From JABHHG01 sp964419445 (GTDB taxonomy: Bacteria; Fidelibacterota; Marinisomatia; SCGC-AAA003-L08; D37C17), in assembly GCA_964419445.1 (NCBI GenBank), contig CAYQPE010000011.1:1-32091 (forward strand): a stretch of 32,091 bases of DNA, written 5' to 3'. Shown here in pieces: positions 1 to 9,270 of the stretch; the stretch's first letter is position 1; each line of letters opens with the position of its first letter. The position numbers and the translations under genes were made by a program. The notes under the pieces are model-generated. The model searched no databases, was not told where the DNA came from, and was given only the letters and a program-made list of their open reading frames with translations.

Positions 1-1
1 A

Positions 2-775
2 AACAACCATAATGTTGCATGGACAGACAATGGTGAAAACTTCACATCAATTTTCAACGCAAACGGCACAACATGGGGTTTTGCTGGCGGAACTGGTGAT
101 GATGTGGTGGATATGATGTGGGGCAATGGCACAATGGGTGTTACTTTTGGTTTAGGTATGACCCCTGAAGATGATGATACTGATGAAGAAGAGGCTAATA
201 CTGCACTCGATGTTGGCTTTGGTATGCCATTGGCTGGCATGGATTTTGGGTTTACCTATGCTATGGGCTGTGTTGATTGTGAAGGTGGACAAGTAGGTGT
301 AAACCTAAGACGTGCACAAAATGTATGGCTTTGGGATACTATGCTAATCAATTTCGGAATGGGAATGGATGATCCTGATAATGGTGATGTAAATAGTGCA
401 ACAATGGATTTTGATGCATGGTTTTACTCGAATAAAGCATATGCAACTGGTACTAATGGTTTATTTGCTGTAGGATTTGCTTATGGTAAAGATGGTGATG
501 ATGACGCTACAATGGGCATTAATTGGAATTTCGCTGTTGAATCAGCAATGACTGATTGGGCTACATTACGAGTAGGTTATTCACATGACTATGATTTTGC
601 TAATGGTGGAAGTGAAACTGGCGATTTTACACTCGGTCTTGGATTTAACTATGGTTCATTTACATTAGATATGGCTTTAGCTAATGGAATGATGTTTAAT
701 GATCCAGTTAAATATATGACTGGTAGAAATGATGCTGCATTAGGAAGTGAGTGGACAATTAGCTACGCTTGGTAA
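2..775 (+). CDS. Outer-membrane beta-barrel protein, 5'-truncated
   Basis: The frame is open from base 2, so the 257 visible residues are the C-terminal part of a longer protein; the GTG at 104 is an internal valine, not a start. The sequence alternates short polar loops rich in Gly, Asp and Asn with amphipathic strands and ends in Ser-Tyr-Ala-Trp. A terminal aromatic residue is typical of barrel strands recognised by the BAM machinery. Met and Asp are unusually common, and a CVDC pair sits near residue 92 of the visible part. No plug, OmpA or TonB-box domain is visible. A porin-like role is inferred from architecture only; I cannot assign a substrate or family. It is monocistronic at its 3' end, being followed at once by a strong terminator. 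Confidence 0.72.
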   Translation, partial: NNHNVAWTDNGENFTSIFNANGTTWGFAGGTGDDVVDMMWGNGTMGVTFGLGMTPEDDDTDEEEANTALDVGFGMPLAGMDFGFTYAMGCVDCEGGQVGVNLRRAQNVWLWDTMLINFGMGMDDPDNGDVNSATMDFDAWFYSNKAYATGTNGLFAVGFAYGKDGDDDATMGINWNFAVESAMTDWATLRVGYSHDYDFANGGSETGDFTLGLGFNYGSFTLDMALANGMMFNDPVKYMTGRNDAALGSEWTISYAW

Positions 776-809
776 GCATTAAATAAAACCAACATTTCAA
801 GTGATTCAA

Positions 810-839
810 GCAACCCCGGTTTTCCGGGGTTGCTTTTTT
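810..839 (+). terminator. Rho-independent terminator of the outer-membrane protein gene
   Basis: A perfect 10-bp GC-rich stem (GCAACCCCGG / CCGGGGTTGC) with a TTTT loop is followed by six T residues, 34 bp after the stop codon. It separates the barrel gene from the symporter gene. Confidence 0.93.
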
Positions 840-896
840 ATATTTAGGAATTTACACAACCGTTATAAATTCGCATTCTTCAAAGAGGTATAATTC

Positions 897-2138
897 ATGA
901 CAAAACTTAAATTACATTGGCAAATTTTAATAGCCATGATTATTGGTGTGGCAGTTGGATATTTATTTCAACATAACACCCAAAGTATGGCATATAGTAT
1001 CATTACATCCATGGGAACAATTTTTGTACGCCTGTTAAAAATGATAATTGTACCTCTAATTTTTACATCTATTATTACTGGTGTGTCAAGCATTACTGAT
1101 AGTGGTAGATTAGGTAGATTAGGGGTAAAAACACTCCTGTATTATCTCACCACCAGTTTGTTTGCAATTTTAGTAGGCTTAACCCTCACCAATTTAATTC
1201 AGCCCGGAGTGGGTGTAGAACTTACCCAAACCACGTCATTTGATGCATCCACATTAAAAACACCTGGTTCACCTGCAGAAATTATAATTAGAATGATTCC
1301 ATTAAATCCCATATCTGCAGCTGCATCAGGAGATATGTTAGGATTGATTTTCTTTGCCATATTTTTAGGAATGGCAATCACACAAATTGACACACAATAT
1401 CGAACTACTTTAACTACATTTTTTGAGGCTTTCTTTCAAGCCATCATGAAGGTTACGGAAATTATTATAAAATTTGCACCTATTGGTGTCTTGGGGTTGA
1501 TTACCAAAACCGTTGCAAATTCAGGTTTGGATATGTTTGCCGCAGTGGGTATGTATATGATGACCATTGCTATGGGATTATCAATACATCTATTTATTTC
1601 ACTTCCTATAATTTTTACTATGCTTACAGGACTAAACCCTATTGTTCATTTTAAGGCCATGACCTCAGCAATGGCCACTGCATTTTCAACATCTTCCTCT
1701 AGTGCTACCTTGCCCGTTACCATGAGATGTGTAAGGGAGAACGTAGGTGTTTCAAACGAGACCTCTAGTTTTGTTTTACCAATGGGTGCAACAGTAAACA
1801 TGGATGGTACTGCCCTTTATGAATGTGCTGGCGTAATATTTATCAGCCAAGTGTTAGGCGTTGATTTAACGATGACTCAACAATTTACCATTGTATTAAC
1901 AGCATTGTTAGCCTCCATTGGTGCTGCGGGTATCCCCAGTGCTGGTTTAGTGATGATATTTATAGTTACTCAAGCTGTTGGATTTAACGATGCCGATGTT
2001 GCATTAATTATTGGTACCATGTTAGCGGTGGACAGACCTTTAGATATGTTCAGAACCATGGTGAATATTTCTAGTGATAGTATTGGTGCTGCAGTTATTG
2101 CACATTCGGAGGGAGAATCACTCTACCCTAATTCATAA
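897..2138 (+). CDS. Dicarboxylate/amino acid:cation symporter (DAACS, SLC1 family)
   Basis: This 413-residue inner-membrane protein imports an acidic amino acid or C4-dicarboxylate with Na+ or H+. All hallmarks of the GltP/DctA/Glt family are present: the serine-rich hairpin SSSSATLP near residue 264, NMDGTALYE at about 301-309 (cation site), hairpin 2 as AAGIPSAG near 343, and VDRPLDMFRT near 378 with the following Asn of the substrate site. Length is normal for the family. The ATG is supported by AAGAGG 8 nt upstream. Its last 11 bp overlap the end of the convergent menH, with no terminator between them. Whether it prefers glutamate, aspartate or succinate cannot be read from the sequence. 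Confidence 0.95.
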   Translation: MTKLKLHWQILIAMIIGVAVGYLFQHNTQSMAYSIITSMGTIFVRLLKMIIVPLIFTSIITGVSSITDSGRLGRLGVKTLLYYLTTSLFAILVGLTLTNLIQPGVGVELTQTTSFDASTLKTPGSPAEIIIRMIPLNPISAAASGDMLGLIFFAIFLGMAITQIDTQYRTTLTTFFEAFFQAIMKVTEIIIKFAPIGVLGLITKTVANSGLDMFAAVGMYMMTIAMGLSIHLFISLPIIFTMLTGLNPIVHFKAMTSAMATAFSTSSSSATLPVTMRCVRENVGVSNETSSFVLPMGATVNMDGTALYECAGVIFISQVLGVDLTMTQQFTIVLTALLASIGAAGIPSAGLVMIFIVTQAVGFNDADVALIIGTMLAVDRPLDMFRTMVNISSDSIGAAVIAHSEGESLYPNS

Positions 2139-2745
2139 ATTGAGTGAGAATTTCAACAAACTGCTGTGGCTGTTCTAAATGGGTATTGTGACTAGCATTC
2201 TCAATAACCTCCCAATTAGCATGAGGATATTGATTCTTCACTGATTGGGCCATTTTACAATATTTTTCATCTTCCTCACCCGTTATGAGTAGAATATGAT
2301 TTTGTAAAGATGTAAGCTTAGGTAAATAACAGGGCATTTGCCCTTGTCCCAAATGAATTAGGGCATGACTTATTTGTATGGGGTTTTGTTGTTGGCGAAC
2401 TAAATGTTGATTCCTCCATGCAATTTCATTGCGATGCTCTTGATTCTTGAACAACGAATGATTATTCCACTCTAACAGAAATAGCTCAAAATTTTTAACT
2501 ATTTTATTCGCAAGTTGCTGATCTTCTTGCAACCTAATATTCCTCTTTTCATTAGACTTATATCCAAAAGAGATACTTTCTAGCGTTAATTTATCTATCA
2601 TATGTGGATATTCTATTGCAAAAGATAATGCAAGGCGACCTCCCATTGAATAACCACATAAACTTATTTGTGAAATTTTCAACTCATCTAATAGCGTTTT
2701 AAAATCTGTATTCCATTGTGAAAATGAATAAGATGATAATTGATT
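2128..2745 (-). CDS. menH: SHCHC synthase MenH, N-terminus lost in gap
   Basis: The gene encodes an alpha/beta-hydrolase-fold lyase that removes pyruvate from SEPHCHC to give SHCHC, the step after MenD in menaquinone synthesis. The 205 visible residues contain the nucleophile elbow GYSMGGR (Ser at visible residue 33), an Asp in GEEDEKY and a His in NASHNTHLEQP, which together form the triad. In E. coli MenH the nucleophile is near residue 86, so roughly 50 residues including the HGF motif are missing. The reading frame happens to stay open across the run of N into menD, but the gap length is nominal, so this does not prove a fusion protein. It is probably the last gene of menF-menD-menH. Confidence 0.85.
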   Translation of the reverse strand, partial: NQLSSYSFSQWNTDFKTLLDELKISQISLCGYSMGGRLALSFAIEYPHMIDKLTLESISFGYKSNEKRNIRLQEDQQLANKIVKNFELFLLEWNNHSLFKNQEHRNEIAWRNQHLVRQQQNPIQISHALIHLGQGQMPCYLPKLTSLQNHILLITGEEDEKYCKMAQSVKNQYPHANWEVIENASHNTHLEQPQQFVEILTQFMN

Positions 2746-2845
2746 NNNNNNNNNNNNNNNNNNNNNNNNNNNNNNNNNNNNNNNNNNNNNNNNNNNNNNN
2801 NNNNNNNNNNNNNNNNNNNNNNNNNNNNNNNNNNNNNNNNNNNNN
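2746..2845. other. Assembly gap of exactly 100 N
   Basis: A run of exactly 100 N is the conventional placeholder for a gap of unknown size. MenD lacks roughly 30-40 C-terminal residues and MenH about 50 N-terminal residues, so about 250-300 bp are probably missing. Confidence 0.95.
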
Positions 2846-4428
2846 TGTTGCTTCTCTAATGCTATACGTAGTGACTTACAAGAGTCTGCTTTTGAATATT
2901 CAAAATCATACATAGATGCAATTTTTGAAATTTCTACATTATGTGGTGTGGTCCAAAACTCATTAAATGTATCATTTTTCTCCTCAGAAACAGGAAGATA
3001 ACTAAAAATTCCTCCCCCATTATTATTCACAACGACAATCGTTAAATTTATATCATACCGATGAGCCGTGAGTAGCCCACTCAAATCATGAATAAAACTT
3101 AAATCACCAATGAGTAAAAGCGTCTTTTTATTGGATTGATAAGCAATCCCTAATGCAGTAGAATTTATTCCATCAATACCACTTGCCCCTCGATTGGAAA
3201 AAATATTGATTCTTGCATTATGCTCAATCCCAAACATATCTATATCACGAATTGGCATTGAATTCCCCACTACAAAATTCCAATCACTTTTCAGAGATGA
3301 AAGACTTAGCTTGGCAATATTGCCCTCAAACCATACATCTAAAATTTTATCCTGAACAAACTGCTTAGTTTTTTTATCAATTTCTTGAATTGAAGCCACC
3401 CATTTATTATCATTTAATTTTATTTGGGTTGAGAGAGTACTCATTGCTTCATCAAATTTTTCTGATACAACTTGGAGGCAATCATCATTAAAACGACCGC
3501 ACTCATCAATTAAAATGGACTTAGAATTCCACTCATCTAATAATGAGTTTAGTTTTTTTGAAACGGGCTTAGCACCAAATCGAATAATTAAATCCGGATT
3601 AATATGTACTGAATCTAAAAACAAATCATAACTTGAAATCAAATTAGGATGTTCAATACCAAATCTCATTTGTGACAATGGATCAACAAAGATAGGGGCA
3701 TGAATTTGTTCTGAAAATTCTAAAATCCCTTCAATAGGTTGATTTAAACGACCACATACAATTAGGGGAAATTTTATATCTTTTATATTTATCTTTGGCT
3801 CTATGTCAACTGACATGGGAAAGGGGTGTGAAATTTCCTCTTCCATCTCTTTTACCTTTCTATTTTGCAAATATAATGGTTCATCAAAGGGAACATTAAT
3901 ATGTACTGGACCTGATGGACTTACCCTTTTCCCACTCCAATTTTTACCCATGGAAAATTGGTAAAGTGAATAAATGTCACTATCTAATTTTGTAGTAATT
4001 TCTTGAGGCATTCCTACATCAACAAATTGACGTACATGGTAGCCATAAATGTTCTTCTGGTTGATCGTTTGATTTGCACCGGTTCCCACCAGTTGTGGAG
4101 GTCTATCTGCTGTGATAATTATTAAAGGTACACGGCTTTGGTTTGCCTCTACAATTGAAGGTAAATAATTTGCAGTAGCGGTCCCTGAAGTGCTTATTAA
4201 TACTGCTGGAGATTGATTATAAAGTGAACAGCCTAATGCAAAAAATCCTGCAGACCGCTCATCGATATGACTAATACAATTAAATTTTTTATAATCTAAA
4301 AAGGCTAATGTGAGCGGTGTGTTTCTGGATCCGGGAGAAATACAAACTGTCCTCGCGCCCAATTCATACAATCGGTGGGCAATATGATAGGACCAGTCAT
4401 AGTTTAACTGCTCAGTACTACTCCCCAT
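2846..4428 (-). CDS. menD: SEPHCHC synthase MenD, C-terminus lost in gap
   Basis: This thiamine-diphosphate enzyme condenses 2-oxoglutarate with isochorismate, the committed step of menaquinone synthesis. The 527 visible residues include ISPGSRNTPLTLAF near residue 31, the HIDERSAGFFALG segment carrying the cofactor-activating Glu, STSGTATANYLPS, and ADRPPQLVGTGANQTINQ. The C-terminal ThDP/Mg site is present as GDLSFIHD followed by VVVNNNGGGIF. Usual length is about 550-580, so only the last few dozen residues are missing. The ATG follows the menF stop directly (TAAATG), which indicates translational coupling in the order menF-menD. Confidence 0.95.
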
Positions 4429-5841
4429 TTACATTTGACCACCTGATATCGCTGAGATAATAGGCTGTAGTTTAAGCTCAGTTTCAATCCACTCTTGATT
4501 AGGTAAAGACTCTGAAACGATACCACCGCCTACAAAAATATGTGCTTCCTCATTTTTCACCAATGCAGAACGGAGTGCTACAAAAAAATCACCGTCACCA
4601 GCAGGATTTATCCACCCAACAGGCCCAGAATACCAGCCTCTATCATGTGGTTCAAGTTCACGAATTACATCTTTGGCTTCTTCCATGGGTGTGCCAGCAA
4701 CGGCTGGGGTAGGATGTAATAAGTTTACTAAATCTAAAATATTTTCCCCATTTTCTAATTGTGCAGAAATTGGTGTTTTTAGATGTTGTACATTTTTTAA
4801 TTTAAAGATTTCAGGCTCTTTTGAAATATCAATATCTGAAATTAATGTTTGAAGTCTGCGTTTAATTTGCTCAATAACAAAACGATGTTCTTCTCGCTCT
4901 TTATGGCTGTCAAACAATGTTTCAGCAAGGAGTCGATCTTCTTCCATATTTCTTCCCCGAGCAATGGTTCCTGCAAGAGCTTCCGTTTGAATTTGTTGTT
5001 TTGATTTACTGATTAATCGTTCAGGCGTTGCTCCAAAAAAGACACCTGAATCAGGAAAATTGAAGAAGAAATTTGTGCATTTGGGATACATATTTCGCAA
5101 CACTTGCAATGCTGAAATGGCTGAAAAATCTTTTCCCACCTTCACTTGATGGGAACGTGAAATCACCACCTTTTCCAATTTTTCTGGTTTTATTCGCTCC
5201 AATACAGAATAAATAATATTTTCATATTCTGATTTAGAAGGAATATCTTTATACATATCTACGGGGATATGCTTTAGTGGAGGTAATGTAACCGGCAATC
5301 GCTTTGCATAGTGCATACAATTGCGTTCAAAATTTCGTTTTAGTGAGTTAATTTCATCTGACGGATTCACCAATTTTGAAACTGTGAGCCAACAGCCATC
5401 ATCATTTAAAGTGGCTAAACATTCAGGTAGAATAAAACTGGCTCGAGGGAACGATTCCCATGTATCACCTGAATCTGTATTTGGAGTAAAGGCATGGCCT
5501 CCCAAAAATACCGGATTTACAGACGAATGTGCCGAAATATGAACCGCATTTTCAAAATATGTTTTTACTGTATTCTGAATATCAACCAATGTACATTTAT
5601 CAGAGGAGTCCAACGTAATTACATTTCCCAATCCTGCCAATGCAAAATTCTTTCCCGGTTGCTCCCAATATATGCGATGTTTATTTTTATCTGCAGGATG
5701 AGATAAAAGAGGTAATAAATCTCTGGCTTCAAATTGAAATGAAAAGGAAAACAAAATTCCACACCCATTATGGGTTGCCTTTTCTATTGCCAATTCTAAT
5801 CCTGATTGTAGGTCTTTAATTTTTTGGATTTTAGTCGCCAT
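4429..5841 (-). CDS. menF: Isochorismate synthase MenF
   Basis: The enzyme converts chorismate to isochorismate at the entry to the menaquinone pathway. Its 470 residues carry a complete C-terminal chorismate-binding domain: Lys224 in EKVVISR (the water-activating lysine position of isochorismate synthases), GATPERLIS at about 270-278, TEALAGTIARG with Glu287, EREEHRFV around 315-322, PTPAVAGTP, and the Mg-binding end NQEWIETELK with Glu450 and Glu454. The general-base lysine and the menD neighbour favour isochorismate synthase over anthranilate or aminodeoxychorismate synthase. It is the first gene of the minus-strand men cluster and is divergent from menG across 116 bp that must hold both promoters. 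Confidence 0.95.
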   Translation of the reverse strand: MATKIQKIKDLQSGLELAIEKATHNGCGILFSFSFQFEARDLLPLLSHPADKNKHRIYWEQPGKNFALAGLGNVITLDSSDKCTLVDIQNTVKTYFENAVHISAHSSVNPVFLGGHAFTPNTDSGDTWESFPRASFILPECLATLNDDGCWLTVSKLVNPSDEINSLKRNFERNCMHYAKRLPVTLPPLKHIPVDMYKDIPSKSEYENIIYSVLERIKPEKLEKVVISRSHQVKVGKDFSAISALQVLRNMYPKCTNFFFNFPDSGVFFGATPERLISKSKQQIQTEALAGTIARGRNMEEDRLLAETLFDSHKEREEHRFVIEQIKRRLQTLISDIDISKEPEIFKLKNVQHLKTPISAQLENGENILDLVNLLHPTPAVAGTPMEEAKDVIRELEPHDRGWYSGPVGWINPAGDGDFFVALRSALVKNEEAHIFVGGGIVSESLPNQEWIETELKLQPIISAISGGQM

Positions 5842-5957
5842 ATATTTAAAAATTAGGGCGATAATTTACACCACTTACAAACTCTTACCAACCAATTGAC
5901 TATTCTTTACACATATCTTCTGTAAATTTCCCCCTTCTAAAAATCACTAATTTTACA

Positions 5958-6671
5958 ATGTCAGAATTTATACATTCAGGAAAAGAAAAGAAAAAATACG
6001 TTCAAGGGATGTTTGAAGATGTATCTCATCGATACGACCTACTCAATCACCTTTTAAGCTTTGGACTCGATTATTATTGGCGGAAAAAACTGGTTCAATA
6101 TGCCGAAATCTCTGATAATCAAAATATTTTAGATGTTGCTACCGGAACAGGCGATGTTATTTTTGCCATTTTAAAAAAATACAATGTTCAAACTATAGGT
6201 TTAGATTATGCCTATAATATGGTGAAAATCGCCAAAGAAAAATCACACAAATTTGGATATTCTGAAAATACTACATTTTTACAAGGCGATGGTGAACATC
6301 TGCCATTTAAAGATAATTCTTTTGATCGACTTACCATTTCATTTGGATTTAGAAACATCGGCCATTATGATACAGCCCTCACAGAGTTTAATCGTGTATT
6401 AAAAAAAGACGGTCAATTATTGATTTTAGAGTTTTCTGAACCAAAATCTAAAATTTTTAATAGTTTATACCAATTTTATTTTAGACATATTTTGCCTCGC
6501 CTTGGTGCACTTATATCAAGAGCAGATGCTTATCGATATCTTCCTGAGTCTGTTGACCATTTCCCTCCTCGTCAAGAAATTTGTCATTTAATGATAGAAT
6601 CTGGGTTTGAAAAAGCAGAAGTATATGATTTAACATTTGGTGTATGCAGTATTTTTGTAGGATATAAATAA
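5958..6671 (+). CDS. menG: Demethylmenaquinone methyltransferase (UbiE/MenG)
   Basis: This SAM-dependent methyltransferase of 237 residues performs the last step of menaquinone synthesis, C-methylation of demethylmenaquinone. The UbiE signature YDLLNHLLSFGLDYYWRK lies at about 26-43, the SAM-binding glycine loop LDVATGTGDV follows near 59, and the second signature SFGFRNIGH is near 130. The N-terminal KEKKKYVQGMFEDVS is also typical of the family. Only menaquinone genes are seen nearby, so menG is preferred to ubiE; the two cannot be separated by sequence alone. The downstream transporter starts 2 bp after the stop, so the two are co-transcribed. menA, menB, menC and menE are not in the window. 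Confidence 0.95.
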   Translation: MSEFIHSGKEKKKYVQGMFEDVSHRYDLLNHLLSFGLDYYWRKKLVQYAEISDNQNILDVATGTGDVIFAILKKYNVQTIGLDYAYNMVKIAKEKSHKFGYSENTTFLQGDGEHLPFKDNSFDRLTISFGFRNIGHYDTALTEFNRVLKKDGQLLILEFSEPKSKIFNSLYQFYFRHILPRLGALISRADAYRYLPESVDHFPPRQEICHLMIESGFEKAEVYDLTFGVCSIFVGYK

Positions 6672-6673
6672 CC

Positions 6674-7555
6674 ATGCAGTGGTTTTCAGATACACGCAGA
6701 ATGGCGCAGTTTGGCCTTGTTTTTACCACATTGGCATGGGGTGCAACTTTTGTAATGGTAAAGGAAGGTTTAAATGATGCCCTGCCCTTTACATTTGGAG
6801 CATATCGTTTTCTTATTGCATCATTATGCACATTTTTATTGGTGAGACAAAACATTTTTCAATTAGAAATTCACGAGCTAAAAGGTGGTGTGCTTTGTGG
6901 ATTTTTTCTATTTGCAGGCTATGCTTTTCAAAATTTTGGTTTATGGGAAAATGATATATATACATCCACTACACCCAGTAAATCTGCATTTATAACAAGC
7001 ATTAGCATCATCATGGTGCCATTAATGTTGGTGATGGCAAATATTCAAAAAATCTCTTCACGAATATGGACTGCCGTTGCAATGGCAACATTTGGACTAT
7101 ATCTACTTTTAGATCCACGAGGATCAGGCATTAGTTGGGGGGATATTTTTACTTTTGGATGTGCTACTTGTTTTGCCATTCACATCATTCTACAAGACAA
7201 GTATGCCAAACAAGGAATCCATGTAAGGCGATTTTTCCTCATTCAAGTTATGTCTGTAACTGCATTCTCATTTTTATGTAGTGGTTTATTTGAATCTACC
7301 CCTCCGCAATGGACAGCTCAACTTATTAATGCATTACTCATGACCGGAATTATTGCCACTACTTTTGCCATATTAATTATGGTGTGGGCTCAACAGATTT
7401 TAAGTCCCAGTGAAACTGCACTCATTTTTAGCCTTGAACCTGTATTTGCTGCCCTCTTTTCGTGGTGGATCATCGGCGATTTACTTGGATTCTGGGGATG
7501 GGTTGGCGGAATTCTTGTGGTCCTTGCGGTTATTTGGAGTGAATCTAAAAATTAA
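6674..7555 (+). CDS. EamA (DMT-superfamily) transporter
   Basis: The 293-residue protein has about ten hydrophobic segments arranged as two repeated EamA halves (roughly residues 10-140 and 150-290). The N-terminal TTLAWGATFVMVKEGL and the C-terminal SPSETALIFSLEPVFAALFSW are characteristic of drug/metabolite exporters such as RhaT, YdcZ or YedA relatives. It is an inner-membrane permease; the substrate is unknown. It starts two bases after menG, so it shares that transcript, but no family knowledge connects EamA proteins to quinone synthesis and the pairing may be incidental. A terminator follows its stop immediately. Confidence 0.9.
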   Translation: MQWFSDTRRMAQFGLVFTTLAWGATFVMVKEGLNDALPFTFGAYRFLIASLCTFLLVRQNIFQLEIHELKGGVLCGFFLFAGYAFQNFGLWENDIYTSTTPSKSAFITSISIIMVPLMLVMANIQKISSRIWTAVAMATFGLYLLLDPRGSGISWGDIFTFGCATCFAIHIILQDKYAKQGIHVRRFFLIQVMSVTAFSFLCSGLFESTPPQWTAQLINALLMTGIIATTFAILIMVWAQQILSPSETALIFSLEPVFAALFSWWIIGDLLGFWGWVGGILVVLAVIWSESKN

Positions 7556-7556
7556 A

Positions 7557-7578
7557 GGCGGGATATACCCGCCCTTTT
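7557..7578 (+). terminator. Terminator between convergent EamA and permease genes
   Basis: GGCGGG and CCCGCC form a 6-bp GC stem around an ATATA loop, followed by C and TTTT. On the opposite strand the same stem is followed by TTTAATTTTT, so it could end transcription in both directions. Confidence 0.8.
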
Positions 7579-7599
7579 AAAGTAAACAATTAAATAATA

Positions 7600-8706
7600 T
7601 TACAAAAACTTGTAATGTTTAAATCCCCATTTGAGCTCTTCAATTATTACTTTGAGGATAGCTGCAATAGGTACTGCAAAAAGCATCCCAAGTGGACCTG
7701 CAATAGACCCACCTACCATTACAAATATAATGACAAACATAGGATGTAATCCTACACTTCCAGACATGATAATGGGAGAAACTATAATATTGTCTATGAG
7801 CTGAACAATGGCGAAAACACCAATAATGCCCAATACATAAACAAATTGAACTGGCACTAGTTGATCACTTACTAAATAAATGACTATTGCTGGAATCATC
7901 CCCATTATAGGTCCAATAAATGGAATTAAATTGCTAATTCCTGCAACACAGCCAATAATATATGTATATGGTATTTGAATGCCTGTAATCCATTGGAGTA
8001 TATATAAACCAATAATGGATGTAATCCCCACCGATAATGCTGCCAAAAGTTGCCCACGAATATAGGCACTTATGGATGAACCAATTTTATCTACAATTTT
8101 CATCGTCATTTCAAAATATTGATTGGGAATAGCATGAATAAATGCACGCTTAAAATTTTGACCATCTAATAGTAGAAAGACTAAAAAAACCACCATAAAC
8201 ATAAGAGACATCGCCAATGACCCCACTGCAATAACGATATTTCCTGCTCGACTTAACATCCCCTGAATATCCGCCATGGCAATTTCCCAAATTTCTAACA
8301 TGGCATCATCTAAAGATATGAGCAAACTGTTCACCTGCTCATACATAAATAGGGGGAGTAAATCTTTTGAAATTATTTCTATTTTTTGACGTAGATGTAA
8401 GAAAGTTTCCATGGAAAGCAGGGTTTGAAATTCTTTGGCTTGATGGCTTAATACAGGGAAAATAGTTTTAAATAGAATAATCCAAAATATAAGAACGGAT
8501 GCCATCACCAAAAATACTGACCATCCTCTTTTTTGAGTAATACTTTCTATCCAATTTACCAATGGGTTTAGTACAATCATGCCAATAAATGCTAACACCA
8601 ATTGAAGTATGATGGGAGAGGTGAACTCCCATAAACTGATAGTTATAAACAGGGGGATAATCCAAAATAGATTGCGAACCAACGCACTTAAAGGTGATTG
8701 CCTCAC
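7600..8706 (-). CDS. AI-2E/PerM family inner-membrane permease
   Basis: The 368-residue polytopic protein has an N-terminal pair of hydrophobic segments, a soluble stretch at about 85-150, and a C-terminal membrane domain with the family motif ISNLIPFIGPIMGMIPA near residue 260. The family includes TqsA, PerM and YdiK; functions range from autoinducer-2 export to Na+/H+ exchange, and nothing here picks one. The start is GTG, directly after the TAA of the upstream cyclic-nucleotide-binding gene (TAAGTG), so the two are translationally coupled. The coupling suggests, without proof, that the small nucleotide-binding protein regulates the permease or acts with it. Confidence 0.9.
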   Translation of the reverse strand: MRQSPLSALVRNLFWIIPLFITISLWEFTSPIILQLVLAFIGMIVLNPLVNWIESITQKRGWSVFLVMASVLIFWIILFKTIFPVLSHQAKEFQTLLSMETFLHLRQKIEIISKDLLPLFMYEQVNSLLISLDDAMLEIWEIAMADIQGMLSRAGNIVIAVGSLAMSLMFMVVFLVFLLLDGQNFKRAFIHAIPNQYFEMTMKIVDKIGSSISAYIRGQLLAALSVGITSIIGLYILQWITGIQIPYTYIIGCVAGISNLIPFIGPIMGMIPAIVIYLVSDQLVPVQFVYVLGIIGVFAIVQLIDNIIVSPIIMSGSVGLHPMFVIIFVMVGGSIAGPLGMLFAVPIAAILKVIIEELKWGFKHYKFL

Positions 8707-9207
8707 TTATTCAACTCCATTGGTGAGAAGTTCATTGGTATGAGTGAGTCTATTCCCTAAAACGGTGGCTAAATTAAGCAATATCTTATTCCCTAATTTT
8801 GGTGATCGTGTAATTATCTCTAATAAATCTGTTCTAAAAAATGCCACCAATTCACAATTACTAACTGCTGAGGCATTGGCACTTCTATCATCTTCGCTTA
8901 TAAGGGAAATTTCTCCAAAAAAATCTCCTGAATTTAATGTAGCAAATTCAATTTCTTTTCCATCTGTATCCCCACCATGAACTTTTACTTGCCCATGCAA
9001 AATAATGTACATTCCTAATCCTGGAGTCCTAGATTTAAAGATAAATTCCCCTTCATCAAAAGTTCGATGATGTACAATTTTTGAAATTGAATTGAATTCT
9101 CTATCAGATAAACCCTGAAAAATAGGCACCTGCTTTAATGCCAGTAATGTTTGGGATTCTGCACCGTCTGCTTTTTTAAATATATTTTTCCAAAATGCAT
9201 TTTCCAT
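8707..9207 (-). CDS. Cyclic-nucleotide-binding domain protein (CAP_ED only)
   Basis: The 166-residue protein consists of one CRP-like beta-roll: FQGLSDREF near residue 33, LHGQVKVHGG in the middle, and the phosphate-binding cassette FGEISLISEDDRSANASA with the Glu and Arg that contact the cyclic phosphate in this family. There is no room for a C-terminal HTH, so it is not a CRP-type transcription factor by itself; it probably acts through a partner. The partner may be the coupled AI-2E permease. The upstream gap to TerC is 63 bp, so it may have its own promoter or sit in the recG-terC transcript. Whether it binds cAMP or cGMP cannot be told. Confidence 0.9.
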   Translation of the reverse strand: MENAFWKNIFKKADGAESQTLLALKQVPIFQGLSDREFNSISKIVHHRTFDEGEFIFKSRTPGLGMYIILHGQVKVHGGDTDGKEIEFATLNSGDFFGEISLISEDDRSANASAVSNCELVAFFRTDLLEIITRSPKLGNKILLNLATVLGNRLTHTNELLTNGVE

Positions 9208-9270
9208 GCTTAATGTCCTATAATGTATTCACAATTTGAATGTTGTGGTCAATTAATTCCAAGAAGATTT

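Noticed and set aside
104..106. GTG as start of the outer-membrane protein
   Set aside because: The frame is open back to base 2 with matching composition, and a signal peptide is absent, so the gene begins before the window.
2128..4428. One continuous 766-codon MenD-MenH gene
   Set aside because: It crosses 100 N of nominal length; both domains lack parts that must lie in the gap, so the two were annotated as separate partial genes.
5842..5957. Promoter for menG (TTGACT at 5896)
   Set aside because: No acceptable -10 hexamer lies at 16-18 bp; TATCTT is only 12 bp away and TGTAAA 19 bp away.
6511..6855. 114-codon minus-strand open frame over menG and the EamA gene
   Set aside because: It is antisense to two well-supported genes with intact motifs, and shows no recognisable domain.
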